A stretch of DNA of 64,000 nucleotides from Ferrovibrio sp. MS7 (GCF_038404985.1 NZ_JBBKBA010000003.1:248001-312000); one strand, 5' to 3'. Counted from the stretch's first letter, positions 32,618 through 41,942 are shown. Program-made: numbers and translations. Notes: generated by a model not told the origin, from the letters alone.

Positions 32618-34042
32618 ATGCGCATCGGCTGGGAGGATATCCACGCGGGCCGCACCGAAGCCCTGCACGGTACCTGGGTGGAACTGGAAGGCTGGTGCCT
32701 CGGCCTGGAAGGACCGCAGCGCAGCGACTATTTCGCGCTCACGGATGAGCCGGGCTGCTGCGCCACGCATCTGCCGCGCGATCCAGCACGGCGTGTGGAA
32801 GTGCTGGCTGCCCTGCCGCTGCGCCTCGATGCCCCGCGTCTGCGCCTGCGCGGCGAATGGCAACGCCTGCCCGGCGACGATCCCGACGACTGGCGCTACC
32901 AGCTTCGCCAAGCCAGCCCTGTCGCTGACCCGATGGAAGCCGCACCGCATCCCGGCTTCACCCGCCGCGCCATGCTGGCCGGCGGCGGCGCCCTGCTCGG
33001 CCTCTCCGCCTGGCGTCCCCAAGCCGCCCAGGCGGCAACACCGGCACTCGGCACAGCCGAGATGCGTGCCCTACTCACTGCCCTGCCCACCATCGACATC
33101 CACAGCCATGGCGGCTCGTTGATCGGCCTGCGCCGCACCGAGGAAGCCGCGCCCTTCTCACCGCTCGCCGAACCGATGCGCCAAGGCGGCATGGCGGTGG
33201 TCTGCCTTACCGTGGTGGCGGATACGCCGGTCACCACCATCACCGGCGGCCAGGTGAAGCCGGTGCGCGATCCCAAGCCCGGCGAACTTTATGGCTTCGC
33301 CACCAAGTCGTTTCCGCGCGCGCTGGCGCTCGCCAAGGCGCAGAATCTGAAAGTCATCACCACAGCAACCGAACTGGCGGCAACGCGGCCCGATAATCCC
33401 GGCGTGATCATCGCCAGCGAGGGCGCCGACTTCCTGGAAGGCAAGCTTGAGCGGCTGGACGAAGCCTATAACCGCTGGCAGCTTCGCCATCTACAATTGA
33501 CGCATTACCGCCCGAACGAACTCGGCGATATCCAGACCGAGCCTGCCGTGCATGGCGGCCTCACGGCGTTTGGCGCCGAGGTGGTGAAACGCTGCAACCA
33601 GCTTGGCGTCGTGGTGGATGTGGCGCATGCGCCGATGAACATGGTGCGACAGGTGGCCGAGGTCAGCACCAAGCCGCTGGTACTGTCGCATACCTCGATG
33701 ACCATCAAGCCCGGTCCGACCAGCCGGCAGATTTCGCGCGAGCATGCCCGCTTCATTGCCGCCACGCGCGGCGTCATCGGCATCTGGCCGCCCAGCGGTA
33801 TCTACGCCACCATGGCCGAACTGGCCACCGGCATCGCCCGCGTGGCGGAACTGATCGGCACCGATTATGTCGGCATCGGCACCGACATGATGGGCTTGGT
33901 CGGCGCCTCGACGTTCGACAGCTATACCGAACTGCCGACCCTCGCCAATGCGCTGCTGGGCGTCGGCTTCAAGCCGGCGGAAGTGCAGAAAATCCTCGGC
34001 GGCAATTACGCCCGCGTCTTTGCCGCGACCGTTGGCGGCTGA
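32618..34042 (+). CDS. M19 dipeptidase with N-terminal extra domain and internal Tat signal
   Basis: A 474-aa protein. Residues about 140-474 are a membrane-dipeptidase (renal dipeptidase) fold: IDIHSHG metal motif, a EGADFLEG segment, RHLQLTHYRPNELGD, VVVDVAHAPM and IGTDMMG. Residues 1-105 form a separate small domain resembling an OB-fold/DUF3299-like module (SDYFALTDEPGCCATHLP). Between them is a Tat-type signal, TRRAMLAGGGALLGLSAW, with Arg at 116-117 and an AQAA cleavage site. GGAGG before 32618 supports that start; an in-frame ATG at 32933 would give a normal Tat precursor. Confidence 0.82.
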   Translation: MRIGWEDIHAGRTEALHGTWVELEGWCLGLEGPQRSDYFALTDEPGCCATHLPRDPARRVEVLAALPLRLDAPRLRLRGEWQRLPGDDPDDWRYQLRQASPVADPMEAAPHPGFTRRAMLAGGGALLGLSAWRPQAAQAATPALGTAEMRALLTALPTIDIHSHGGSLIGLRRTEEAAPFSPLAEPMRQGGMAVVCLTVVADTPVTTITGGQVKPVRDPKPGELYGFATKSFPRALALAKAQNLKVITTATELAATRPDNPGVIIASEGADFLEGKLERLDEAYNRWQLRHLQLTHYRPNELGDIQTEPAVHGGLTAFGAEVVKRCNQLGVVVDVAHAPMNMVRQVAEVSTKPLVLSHTSMTIKPGPTSRQISREHARFIAATRGVIGIWPPSGIYATMAELATGIARVAELIGTDYVGIGTDMMGLVGASTFDSYTELPTLANALLGVGFKPAEVQKILGGNYARVFAATVGG

Positions 34043-34048
34043 CCCTTG

Positions 34049-34082
34049 CTTCGTCACTCTCGCGAAAGCGAGGGTGACGAAG
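34049..34082. terminator. Bidirectional intrinsic terminator
   Basis: A 15-bp stem (34049-34063 with 34068-34082, one T-G wobble) closed by a GAAA tetraloop. It lies between the convergent dipeptidase and cytidine-deaminase genes, seven bases after one stop and eleven before the other. A-rich sequence follows on the right; the left side has few T, so termination may be stronger in one direction. Confidence 0.8.
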
Positions 34083-34092
34083 AAAATCAGCC

Positions 34093-34518
34093 TTAGGGCT
34101 GGCGGTGGTATTTCAGTGGCAGCAAGTCTGCGGTGCTAAAGGCACGCAGGCCGCCATCGACGTCCAGGATCACGCGGGCATCGGGCGCGAAGTCGCGCAG
34201 CATCTCGCGGCAGATGCCGCAGGGCGCCACAACTTGAATCTGCTGGTTAGCCTCGGTCGGCCTGGGATGCCGCACCGAGACGATGGCCGTGATCGGATCG
34301 TCCTTGCCGGCGCCCTGGGCCATCGCCTGCCCCACCGCCACCGCTTCCGCACAGACGGATGCACGCCCGACATAGGTATCGAGATGCAGGCCGGTGACGA
34401 TCTTGCCCGAGCGCGTGCGCAGGGCCGCCGCGATGTGATGCCGCCCGACGGCGTAACGCTGCCGTATCAGCCCGCGCGCGGCTTCCAGCAATTCGGCATC
34501 TTCGGTGGGCAGCGTCAT
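34093..34518 (-). CDS. Cytidine deaminase family protein
   Basis: A 141-aa zinc deaminase. The two motifs are present: VCAEAVAVG (CAE zinc/catalytic site) and APCGICREML (PCxxC site). The length and YVGRASVCAE context fit cytidine or blasticidin-S deaminase-like proteins that act on free nucleosides. The start ATG lies one base after the valS stop (TGACATG), so it is expressed with valS. The upstream extension of the frame belongs to a shadow of valS. Confidence 0.88.
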   Translation of the reverse strand: MTLPTEDAELLEAARGLIRQRYAVGRHHIAAALRTRSGKIVTGLHLDTYVGRASVCAEAVAVGQAMAQGAGKDDPITAIVSVRHPRPTEANQQIQVVAPCGICREMLRDFAPDARVILDVDGGLRAFSTADLLPLKYHRQP

Positions 34519-34519
34519 G

Positions 34520-37177
34520 TCAGCCAAGCTGCGCCAGCGCCTCGCCGAGTTTCTCGGCGAGCGCGCCCTGCACCACGCGGCGTTCGCGCTGTTCTTCCAC
34601 CACGGCTTCCGGGGCGCGCGACATGAAGGTGGCGTCGCCGAGCTTGGCGTCGATCTTGGCGATCTCGGCCAGCGCCTTGTCGCGCTCCTTGGCCAGGCGC
34701 GTGCGCTCCTTGGCAATGTCGATCACATCGGCCAGCGGCAACACCAGGGTGGCATCATCCAGCACGACGCGGGCCGAGCCCTGCGGCACCGGCTGCTCCA
34801 GCGTGATCGTCTCGATGCGCGCCAGGCGCTTGATCGGATCGGCATGACGGTCCAGCCGCGCCGCCACGTCGGCGCCGCCGCCATTGACAATCAGCGCGAT
34901 CTTCGCCGCCGCCGGCACGTTGAGTTCACTGCGCGCCGCGCGCACGCCCTCAATCAGGCGGATCAGCCAGTCGATCTCGGCAGTGGCTGCCGCATCGTCG
35001 GCGCGGGCGCCATCGCTCGGCCAGTCACGCAGCATCAGGAAGCCGCCACTCTTACCATCGGGGCTCTTGCCGTCAAACAACTGCTCCCAGAGTTCTTCCG
35101 TGATGAACGGCATGAAGGGATGCAGCAGATGGATCAACTGCCGCAGCACATAGGCGCAGGTGGCGCGCGTCTCGGCCTTGGCGGCGCCCTCCTCGCCCAT
35201 CAGCACCGGCTTGATCAATTCCAGATACCAGTCGCAGAACACCGACCAGGTGAACTGGTAGAGCGCGGCGGCGGCCTCGTTGAACTTGTAGGCTTCCAGC
35301 GCGGCGGTGGTCTCGCGCGCAGCACGGCCCAAGCGGCCGATGATCCAGCGGTTCACCGTCTGCTGCACGGCGGCGGGATCGAAGCCGGCATCAAGCCGGC
35401 ACTCGTTCATCTCGGCGAAGCGCGCGGCGTTCCACAGCTTGGTGGCGAAGTTGCGGTAGCCCTCGACGCGGCTCTCCGACATTTTCACGTCGCGGCCCTG
35501 GGCGGCGAAGATGGAGAGCGCGAAACGCAGCGCATCGGCGCCGAATTTGTCGATCAGGTCGAGCGGGTCAAGCACGTTGCCCTTCGACTTCGACATCTTC
35601 TGGCCCTTCTCGTCGCGGACCAGGGCGTGGATGTAGACGGTGCGGAACGGTACTTGCCTAGTGAAATGCAGGCCCATCATGATCATCCGGGCGACCCAGA
35701 AGAAGATGATGTCGAAACCGGTGACCAGCACGTCGTTCGGGTAATGCGCCTTCAGCACGTCGGTCGGTTCCGGCCAGCCGAGCGTCGAGAACGGCCACAG
35801 CGCGGACGAAAACCAGGTATCGAGCACATCCTCGTCGCGGGTCAGCGCAACGGTCTTGCCGTAATGCTTGCCGGCCTGCGCTTGCGCTTCCGCCTCGTCA
35901 TAGGCGACGAATACCTGATTGTCCGGGCCATACCAGGCCGGGATCTGGTGGCCCCACCAGAGCTGGCGCGAGATGCACCAGGGCTGGATGTTACGCATCC
36001 ATTCAAAGTAGGTCTTGTCCCAGCTCTTTGGCACGAACTGGATATCGCCCTTCTCCACCGCCTCGATGGCGGGCTTGGCCAGCACCTCGGCGTTGACATA
36101 CCACTGCTCGGTCAGCCATGGCTCGATCACCACCTGCGAACGGTCGCCATGCGGCACCATATGGGTGTTGGGCTCGATCTTCTCGACCAGTTCGAGCGCC
36201 TCGAGATCGGCCACCACCTTCTTGCGCGCGGCGAACCGCTCCAGGCCACGATAGGCTTCCGGCACGTTGTCGTTGAGATGGGCGTGCTTGTCGAAAATGT
36301 TGATCATCTCGAGGCCATGGCGCTTGCCGACCTCGAAATCGTTGAAGTCATGCGCTGGCGTCATCTTCACCGCGCCCGAGCCCTTGGTGGGATCGGAATA
36401 CTCGTCGCCGACAATCGGAATCCGCCGGCCGACCAGCGGCAGGATGGCATACGAGCCGATCAGGTGCTTGTAGCGTTCATCTTCCGGATGTACCGCAATG
36501 CCGGTATCGCCCAGCATGGTCTCGGGCCGCGTGGTGGCAACGGTGATGAATTCGCCGCTCCGGCCTTCCAGCGGATACTTGAAGTACCAGAGATGCGAAC
36601 GCACCTCATGCTGCTCGACCTCAAGGTCGGAGATCGCCGTCAGCAGCTTCGGGTCCCAATTGACCAGCCGCTTGTCCTTGTAGATCAGGCCATCGCGATA
36701 GAGTTCGACGAACACCTTGCGCACGGCGGCGCTGAGGCCTTCATCCATGGTAAAGCGTTCGCGGCTCCAGTCGCAGCTTTCGCCAAGCCGGCGCTGCTGG
36801 CCGGTGATCATGCCGCCGGATTCCGCCTTCCACTCCCACACCGCCTCCAGGAACTTGGCGCGGCCCATGTCGTGACGGCTCATCTGCTTGGCGGCGAGCT
36901 GGCGCTCCACCACCATCTGCGTCGCGATGCCGGCATGGTCGGTGCCCGGCTGCCACAGCGCATTGCGGCCGCGCATACGCTCGAAGCGGATCAGCACATC
37001 CTGCAGGGTATGGTTCAGCGCATGGCCGATATGCAGGCTGCCGGTGACGTTCGGCGGCGGCAGCGCGATGGTGTAGGGCCTGCCGGATTTCACGCCGGGC
37101 TTGAAGGCGCCGGCCTGCTCCCAGGCCTCATAGAGGCGCTGTTCCACGGATTGCGGCTGATAGGTCTTGTCCAGCAT
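34520..37177 (-). CDS. valS: Valyl-tRNA synthetase
   Basis: An 885-aa class I synthetase. It has the HIGH-type motif PPNVTGSLHIGHALN near residue 45, the editing-domain region with GTGIV-like context around TTRPETMLGDTGIAVHPED, and the KMSKS loop GQKMSKSKGNVLDP near residue 540. The C-terminal coiled coil of about 70 residues (RTRLAKERDKALAEIAKID) is the ValS tRNA-binding arm. Start at 37177 matches the family N-terminus MLDKTYQPQSVE. It follows popZ and is followed by the cytidine deaminase gene. Confidence 0.97.
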   Translation of the reverse strand: MLDKTYQPQSVEQRLYEAWEQAGAFKPGVKSGRPYTIALPPPNVTGSLHIGHALNHTLQDVLIRFERMRGRNALWQPGTDHAGIATQMVVERQLAAKQMSRHDMGRAKFLEAVWEWKAESGGMITGQQRRLGESCDWSRERFTMDEGLSAAVRKVFVELYRDGLIYKDKRLVNWDPKLLTAISDLEVEQHEVRSHLWYFKYPLEGRSGEFITVATTRPETMLGDTGIAVHPEDERYKHLIGSYAILPLVGRRIPIVGDEYSDPTKGSGAVKMTPAHDFNDFEVGKRHGLEMINIFDKHAHLNDNVPEAYRGLERFAARKKVVADLEALELVEKIEPNTHMVPHGDRSQVVIEPWLTEQWYVNAEVLAKPAIEAVEKGDIQFVPKSWDKTYFEWMRNIQPWCISRQLWWGHQIPAWYGPDNQVFVAYDEAEAQAQAGKHYGKTVALTRDEDVLDTWFSSALWPFSTLGWPEPTDVLKAHYPNDVLVTGFDIIFFWVARMIMMGLHFTRQVPFRTVYIHALVRDEKGQKMSKSKGNVLDPLDLIDKFGADALRFALSIFAAQGRDVKMSESRVEGYRNFATKLWNAARFAEMNECRLDAGFDPAAVQQTVNRWIIGRLGRAARETTAALEAYKFNEAAAALYQFTWSVFCDWYLELIKPVLMGEEGAAKAETRATCAYVLRQLIHLLHPFMPFITEELWEQLFDGKSPDGKSGGFLMLRDWPSDGARADDAAATAEIDWLIRLIEGVRAARSELNVPAAAKIALIVNGGGADVAARLDRHADPIKRLARIETITLEQPVPQGSARVVLDDATLVLPLADVIDIAKERTRLAKERDKALAEIAKIDAKLGDATFMSRAPEAVVEEQRERRVVQGALAEKLGEALAQLG

Positions 37178-37207
37178 GGTCCAACTCGGGGGCAAAAACG
37201 GGCGCAA

Positions 37208-37243
37208 ATAAAAGACGATCCGGGCCAGTCAGTCCAGCCCGGA
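37208..37243 (-). terminator. Probable terminator between popZ and valS
   Basis: TCCGGGC (37219-37225) and GCCCGGA (37237-37243) form a 7-bp GC stem with an 11-base loop. Read on the minus strand it is followed within a few bases by CTTTTATTT. It lies 20 bases after the popZ stop and before the valS start, so it would limit read-through into valS. Confidence 0.55.
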
Positions 37244-37262
37244 GAGCATCATTCAGGCGGAT

Positions 37263-37898
37263 TTACAGGTGGTCCTGCTCCTCTTCCGCCTGAATAGTCA
37301 GGCGGGCCACCTCGCGCTCGACGATGCGCTGTACGATGGTGGCGAGATGCGCGTCGAGCCATTCCTTGAGCATCGGGCGCAGCAATTCCTTCACCAGCTC
37401 TTCCAGCGTGCGCTGGCCATTGCCCAGGCCCATGGCGCGGCCGCCGGCGACGGCGCCGGCAAGGGTGCCAAGATGGCTCGCGGCCCGGGTGGCCGTCGGC
37501 TGCGAGACCAGGGCCTCGTAGTCGTCGTCCCGCACCACATCGGTGAGGTCGTAGATTTCCTCGCGCGGCGGCGGCGGCGGGCGACGACGCGGCGGCGGGG
37601 GCGGGGGCGGAGGGACATATTCCTCCTCCGGCTCCGGTTCCGGGTCGGCCATACGCGGCGGCGGTGGCGGCGGGGGTGGAGGCGGCGGCGGCGGCTCGGG
37701 TTCCGGCTCCGGCTCGGGCTCGGGTTCCGGCTCGGGCGGCGGCGGTTCCGGCTCGGGTTCTGGCGCAGCAGCTACGGGTTCGGGCTCAGGCGCCGGCGCG
37801 GCGGCATTCTCAGCCCCATCCTCGGAAATAATCCGGCGGATGGAGGCAAGAATCTCCTCCATTGTCGGTTCGCTCTGCCCTGCCTTAGGGTCGCTCAT
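37263..37898 (-). CDS. popZ: PopZ-like polar organizing protein (DUF2497)
   Basis: A 211-aa protein with PopZ architecture. A short N-terminal helix EPTMEEILASIRRIISED binds client proteins in Caulobacter PopZ. A long Pro/Glu-rich linker (about residues 30-110) made of PEPEP and PPPPP runs follows. The C-terminal oligomerisation helices read LEELVKELLRPMLKEWLD and LATIVQRIVEREVARL. PopZ forms a cell-pole condensate that anchors the chromosome origin and cell-cycle kinases. The low-complexity linker explains the repeat-like DNA at 37,560-37,790. Confidence 0.92.
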   Translation of the reverse strand: MSDPKAGQSEPTMEEILASIRRIISEDGAENAAAPAPEPEPVAAAPEPEPEPPPPEPEPEPEPEPEPEPPPPPPPPPPPPPRMADPEPEPEEEYVPPPPPPPPRRRPPPPPREEIYDLTDVVRDDDYEALVSQPTATRAASHLGTLAGAVAGGRAMGLGNGQRTLEELVKELLRPMLKEWLDAHLATIVQRIVEREVARLTIQAEEEQDHL

Positions 37899-38107
37899 CC
37901 CCTGCCCGATCTTCCCGTCACGGGGAAATCACCCCGGTCTGGCTGCTTGAACCTGCCTGTAGCGCGGCTAGCGGCACGAAACGGTGCCGACCAGCCGGTA
38001 ACACCGACTCGTCAGCACCATGATATGCCTACAAAAGATAACCGAACTGTTAAACCGGGTTAAGGCGTTTTTCCCGATCCTGCAAGGCCTTCGCCGAAAA
38101 TCTGCGA
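37899..38107. other. Intergenic stretch upstream of popZ and after the TolC gene
   Basis: 209 bases between the popZ start and the stop of the TolC-type gene, both on the minus strand. It presumably carries the popZ promoter. I see a TTAA-N6-TTAA pair near 38,053 but no clear terminator or -35/-10 pair. Confidence 0.4.
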
Positions 38108-39514
38108 TTATTCGACGTCGAGCCCGCCATCGGTGCCAAACCACAGGTCGCGCACCCGCGTGTAGTTCTCGGCCGGATCGTAAAGCTGTACCGGCAGGGA
38201 GAGGTTGCGGGCCGAAAGACGGCCAACCGCCGAGTAGAGCACGAAGCCGGCGACATACTCATCGCGCTCGGCGCGCACCTGCGCCACCTGGGCATCGAGG
38301 TATTCCTGCTCCGCGTCCAGCACGTCCAGCGTGGTGCGCGAGCCGACCTCGGCTTCCTGCTGCACGCCTTCGAGGGCGATGCGCGAGGCCTGCACCTGCG
38401 CCTTGCGGGCGTTGATGTTGGAGCGCGCGGTATTGAGGTTTTCCCAGGCCTGGGTGACGCTCTGGCGCACCAGGCGGCGCTGCTCGTCCACCTGGATGCG
38501 GCGCTGATTGAAGGTCTGCTTGCGCTGGCGGGTCTGGCTGTAGACGCCGCCGGCCTCATACAGCGGCACCGTCACCTGGATGCTGGCGCGGGCGGTGTTG
38601 AGGTCGAGATCGGCGCGGCTCTGCTCCGTGGTGCGGGCCGCCGAAGCATTCAGCGACACGCTGGGCAGCAGCGCGCCGGAGGCCGCGCGCACATCGGCGC
38701 GGGCCGACAGCTCGCGGAACTGCGCCGCCTGCAATTCGGGGTTTTCCTTGTCGCCAATCGAAATCGCCTCGTCCTCGTTGGCCGGCAGGGTCGGCAACGG
38801 CGGCGGCGGCACCAGGCGGCCCGGCTGAAGGCCGGTGATGCGGGCGAAGGTGGCGCGGCTGGAGATCAGCGCGCCCTCGGCGGAAATGCGGTCGGCGGTG
38901 GCACGGCTCAGGCGCGATTCCGCCTGCGCCACGTCGGTGCGGGTGATTTCACCGACGCGGAAACGCTCGCGGGTGGCTTCGAGCTGGCGACGCAGCACAC
39001 CTTCGTTATTGCGGGTCAGATCGACCACGGCCTGATCGCGCAGCACGTCCATATAGGCCGTGACGCTATCCTGCAGCACGCGGCGCTCGGTGCTGGCGAG
39101 ATCCTGGCGGGCGGCCTGGACCAGCGCCTCGGCACTGTCGGTCAGCGCTTCGACGCGGCCACCGCGATACAGCGGCTGGGTCACCGAAACGCCGAGCGAG
39201 GTCGGGTTGATCGTGTCGCTCATGGTGGAAGCGGTATTCGGCTTGTAATCCTGGCGCAGCACGCCGGCTTCGCCGGTCAGGCTGACGGTTGGACGCCAGC
39301 CGGAAAGCGCCTGCGGCACGCCTTCATCGGTGGCCCGCACCGCGGCGCGGGCGGCACCCAGTGTCGGGTTGTTGGTATAGGCGTTGGACAGCACCTCATT
39401 GAGGGTCTGCGCTCCGGCCTGGGACGCGGCCAGAAGCCAGGCGGCAGACAAGATCGCAGCACTACCAAGAAGCGCACCGCGCAAGAAAGATACTTTCGCC
39501 ATTCCAACCACCAT
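38108..39514 (-). CDS. TolC family outer membrane efflux protein
   Basis: A 468-aa protein with signal peptide ending near ASQAGAQTLNEV. The two OEP repeats are visible: YTNNPTLGAARAAVRA and LTDSAEALVQAARQDL in the first half, YLDAQVAQVRAERDEYVAGF in the second. It forms the trimeric outer-membrane channel for type I secretion and RND efflux. It could serve the RTX protease at 8.6 kb, but no inner-membrane partners are adjacent. ATG at 39514 follows AGGGGA; ATG at 39502 is an alternative. The rhodanese and pcm genes upstream are probably in the same operon, as in other alphaproteobacteria. Confidence 0.92.
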   Translation of the reverse strand: MVVGMAKVSFLRGALLGSAAILSAAWLLAASQAGAQTLNEVLSNAYTNNPTLGAARAAVRATDEGVPQALSGWRPTVSLTGEAGVLRQDYKPNTASTMSDTINPTSLGVSVTQPLYRGGRVEALTDSAEALVQAARQDLASTERRVLQDSVTAYMDVLRDQAVVDLTRNNEGVLRRQLEATRERFRVGEITRTDVAQAESRLSRATADRISAEGALISSRATFARITGLQPGRLVPPPPLPTLPANEDEAISIGDKENPELQAAQFRELSARADVRAASGALLPSVSLNASAARTTEQSRADLDLNTARASIQVTVPLYEAGGVYSQTRQRKQTFNQRRIQVDEQRRLVRQSVTQAWENLNTARSNINARKAQVQASRIALEGVQQEAEVGSRTTLDVLDAEQEYLDAQVAQVRAERDEYVAGFVLYSAVGRLSARNLSLPVQLYDPAENYTRVRDLWFGTDGGLDVE

Positions 39515-39570
39515 TCTTCCCCTGGGCCCCGTCTCCGGGCAGCCCGCCATATTCAATCAGCCAGAAACCG

Positions 39571-39900
39571 TCAGTAGGTCGCCATGTCCGGGTCGATCCG
39601 TTCGGCCCAGGCATGAATACCGCCGGCGAGGTTAATCGCCTGTGAAAATCCATTCGCCCGCAGCCACTGGGTGGCCCGCAGGCTGCGCCCGCCATGATGG
39701 CAGAACACCACCACCCGGCTGGCCTTCGGCACTTCCCCGGCCCGCGCGGGAACCTGGCCCAGCGGGATATGGATGGCACCCGGCAGGGCGCAAAGCTTCA
39801 CTTCCCAATCCTCTCGCACGTCGAGCAGGGCGACATCTCCCTTGCCCTCGAGCCAGAGCGACAATTCCTCAACTTCGATTTCCACCGGCAGGGCAGTCAT
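39571..39900 (-). CDS. Rhodanese-like domain protein
   Basis: A 109-aa single rhodanese domain. VALLDVREDWEV gives the DVR motif, and VVFCHHGGRSLRATQWL gives the active-site loop with the catalytic Cys. It transfers or binds sulfane sulfur in the cytoplasm. The start ATG lies four bases after the pcm stop, and the TolC gene follows after 56 bases. Confidence 0.9.
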   Translation of the reverse strand: MTALPVEIEVEELSLWLEGKGDVALLDVREDWEVKLCALPGAIHIPLGQVPARAGEVPKASRVVVFCHHGGRSLRATQWLRANGFSQAINLAGGIHAWAERIDPDMATY

Positions 39901-39904
39901 CGGC

Positions 39905-40576
39905 TCAGAACACGAAGCCCGCAGGACGCTCGAAGCCCGGCAGCGGCCGCGTGGCGGCGTCGAAGATCACACGTTCGGCGAACAGGTTTCCGGCGCGCTT
40001 GACCAGCACGGCCTGACCCATCGGCGCCCCGGTCGGACGACGCACCGCCACCAGACGGCCGCCCTCGGCAAGCTGCTGCTTGAGCTGGGCCGGGATTTCC
40101 GGCACCGCGCCGGCCAGCAGAATCACGTTATACGGCCCCTGCTTCGCCAGGCCATCGGCCAGCGGGCCTTCGATCACCGGGGCATTGTCGAGGCCAAGCT
40201 GGGCCATCAGCTTGGTCGCTTCGGCGGCAAGCGCCGGGTCGCTTTCCAGGCCGATCGCGGTGCTGGCCAGGCGGGCCAGCACGGCCAGGTCGTAGCCGGT
40301 GCCACAGCCGACCACCAGGGCGACATCGCTGGCGGCGATATCGGCTTCCTGCAGCAGGCGGGCCAGCACCAGCGGCTCCATCAGCGCGCGACCGGCGCCG
40401 ACAGCGATATCCTCATCCAGATAGGCCACGCCCCGGTAGGATTTCGGCACGAATTGTTCGCGCGGGGTCGCCGACATGGCCGCAATCAGGCGCTCGTCGA
40501 TCACCTTGTTCGGCAGCAACTGGGTCAGCACCATCTGGCGCCGGGCCTCGGCGAAAAGTCGGTCGGCGGAAGCCAT
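39905..40576 (-). CDS. pcm: Protein-L-isoaspartate O-methyltransferase
   Basis: A 223-aa SAM-dependent methyltransferase. Typical parts are MVLTQLLPNKVIDERLIAAM, FVPKSYRGVAYLDEDIAVG, and the SAM loop LVVGCGTGYDLAVLARL, then VILLAGAVPEIP. It methylates damaged isoaspartyl residues. Start at 40576 is chosen by homology; the longer frame adds an unlikely leader. It is the first gene of the pcm-rhodanese-tolC operon, an order common in alphaproteobacteria. Confidence 0.92.
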   Translation of the reverse strand: MASADRLFAEARRQMVLTQLLPNKVIDERLIAAMSATPREQFVPKSYRGVAYLDEDIAVGAGRALMEPLVLARLLQEADIAASDVALVVGCGTGYDLAVLARLASTAIGLESDPALAAEATKLMAQLGLDNAPVIEGPLADGLAKQGPYNVILLAGAVPEIPAQLKQQLAEGGRLVAVRRPTGAPMGQAVLVKRAGNLFAERVIFDAATRPLPGFERPAGFVF

Positions 40577-40818
40577 CACACGATTCCGGTTTGGAGCAGA
40601 GGGAATTAGCCCTCGGTTTATAATGCCGCATTGCGGCAAAAACAACGTCCGTAGTTTGGCTTAGCCGCACCGGCCTGTGACATCTGTCACAGCCGCCAGT
40701 AGCCCGCCGGGGGTCTTCGGGCCAGAGACTCCGGCCTGGCTGCCCACGCCCCCCGGCACTTGACCCGGCCAACCGCTTCCGCCTACAAGGGCCGTCGCAT
40801 CTGCTTGATGCCTTTCGG

Positions 40819-40892
40819 GGTCCGGTGGCGGAGTGGCTACGCAGAGGACTGCAAATCCTCGTACGCCGGTTCAATTCCGGCCCGGACCTCCA
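40819..40892 (+). tRNA. tRNA-Cys (anticodon GCA)
   Basis: A 71-nt tRNA plus encoded CCA (40890-40892). The acceptor stem GGTCCGG pairs with CCGGACC. The discriminator is T, the identity base for cysteine. The anticodon arm GAGGACTGCAAATCCTC carries GCA. The T arm has GGTTCAATTCC. Confidence 0.96.
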
Positions 40893-41027
40893 TATTCCCC
40901 CTCCTGAAAGCCTTCCTTCAACCTGCGCTAGCAGGCCGGGTGAATTGCGCGCCACCCCTGGCCTGGGGCAGGATGGCCGCCCGTCCCGCTCCCCGCGGTT
41001 CCGTAGTCTGACCGGAAGCCCCCGCCT

Positions 41028-41939
41028 ATGTCCGCCCTGCCCGCCTCCATCGATGCCGTCGAAACCCTGCTCGCCCATGGCGACTACGTGGCCGACCGGC
41101 CGCTGGCCACCAGCCTGTTCCTGGCGCTGAAAATGGGCCGGCCGCTGTTTCTCGAAGGCGAAGCCGGCGTCGGCAAGACCGAGATTGCCAAGGTGCTGGC
41201 AACCACGCTGAACCGCCGCCTGGTGCGGCTGCAATGCTATGAGGGCCTGGACCTCAATTCCGCCGTCTATGAATGGAACTACCCGCGCCAGATGCTGGAA
41301 ATCCGTCTGGCGGAAGCCGCCGGCGAACAGGATCGCGGCAAGATCACCCGCGACATCTTTTCCCGCGACTTCCTGATCGAGCGACCGCTGCTGCAGGCGT
41401 TGCAGGACGATGCCGCCGGCCCGCCGGTGCTGCTGATCGACGAACTCGACCGCACCGATGAGCCTTTCGAGGCCTATCTGCTGGAAGTGCTGTCCGATTT
41501 CCAGATCAGCGTGCCCGAACTCGGTGTCATCAAGGCGGCCGAGCCGCCCATAGTCATCATCACTTCGAACCGGACCCGCGAAATCCACGACGCGCTGAAG
41601 CGCCGCTGCCTCTATTATTGGGTGGATTATCCCAGCGCCGAGCGCGAACTGGCGATCCTGGAGCGCAAGGTGCCGGGCGCGCCGAAGCGGCTGAGCCAGG
41701 AGATCGTGCGTTTCGTGCAGGCGCTGCGCAACCAGGAACTGTTCAAGCTGCCGGGCGTCGCCGAGACCATCGACTGGACTCGCGCGCTGACCTTCCTCGA
41801 CAAGGTGGCGCTGGACCCGGAGACCATCGACAACACGCTGGGCGTCTTGCTCAAGTATCAGGACGACATCGCGAAGATGCAGGGCAGCGAGGCAGCCGCG
41901 ATCCTGCGCCAGGTGCAGCAGGAACTGGCGGGGCTCTGA
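41028..41939 (+). CDS. coxD: MoxR/CoxD-like AAA+ ATPase
   Basis: A 303-aa AAA+ protein of the MoxR branch. Walker A is GEAGVGKTEIAK (near residue 47), Walker B is LLIDELDRTDEPFEAYLLE, and sensor-1 is IVIITSNRTREIHDALKRRC. In Oligotropha CoxD helps place the Cu-S-Mo centre of CO dehydrogenase, working with CoxE. The next gene begins three bases after its stop and encodes the CoxE-like VWA partner. coxMSL structural genes are not in the window, so the client could be CO dehydrogenase or another molybdenum hydroxylase. Confidence 0.9.
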   Translation: MSALPASIDAVETLLAHGDYVADRPLATSLFLALKMGRPLFLEGEAGVGKTEIAKVLATTLNRRLVRLQCYEGLDLNSAVYEWNYPRQMLEIRLAEAAGEQDRGKITRDIFSRDFLIERPLLQALQDDAAGPPVLLIDELDRTDEPFEAYLLEVLSDFQISVPELGVIKAAEPPIVIITSNRTREIHDALKRRCLYYWVDYPSAERELAILERKVPGAPKRLSQEIVRFVQALRNQELFKLPGVAETIDWTRALTFLDKVALDPETIDNTLGVLLKYQDDIAKMQGSEAAAILRQVQQELAGL

Positions 41940-41942
41940 CGC

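Noticed and set aside
34505-37297. A 930-codon open frame on the plus strand
   Set aside because: It is antisense to valS and results from high GC and codon bias; the protein is His/Arg/Gln-rich with no known fold.
37560-37790. Apparent tandem repeat of GGCTCGGG-type units
   Set aside because: It codes for the Pro/Glu linker of PopZ; the repetition is explained by the protein.
38051-38068. TTAA-N6-TTAA resembling a CtrA box
   Set aside because: The spacing is one base short of the consensus and it lies far from both starts.
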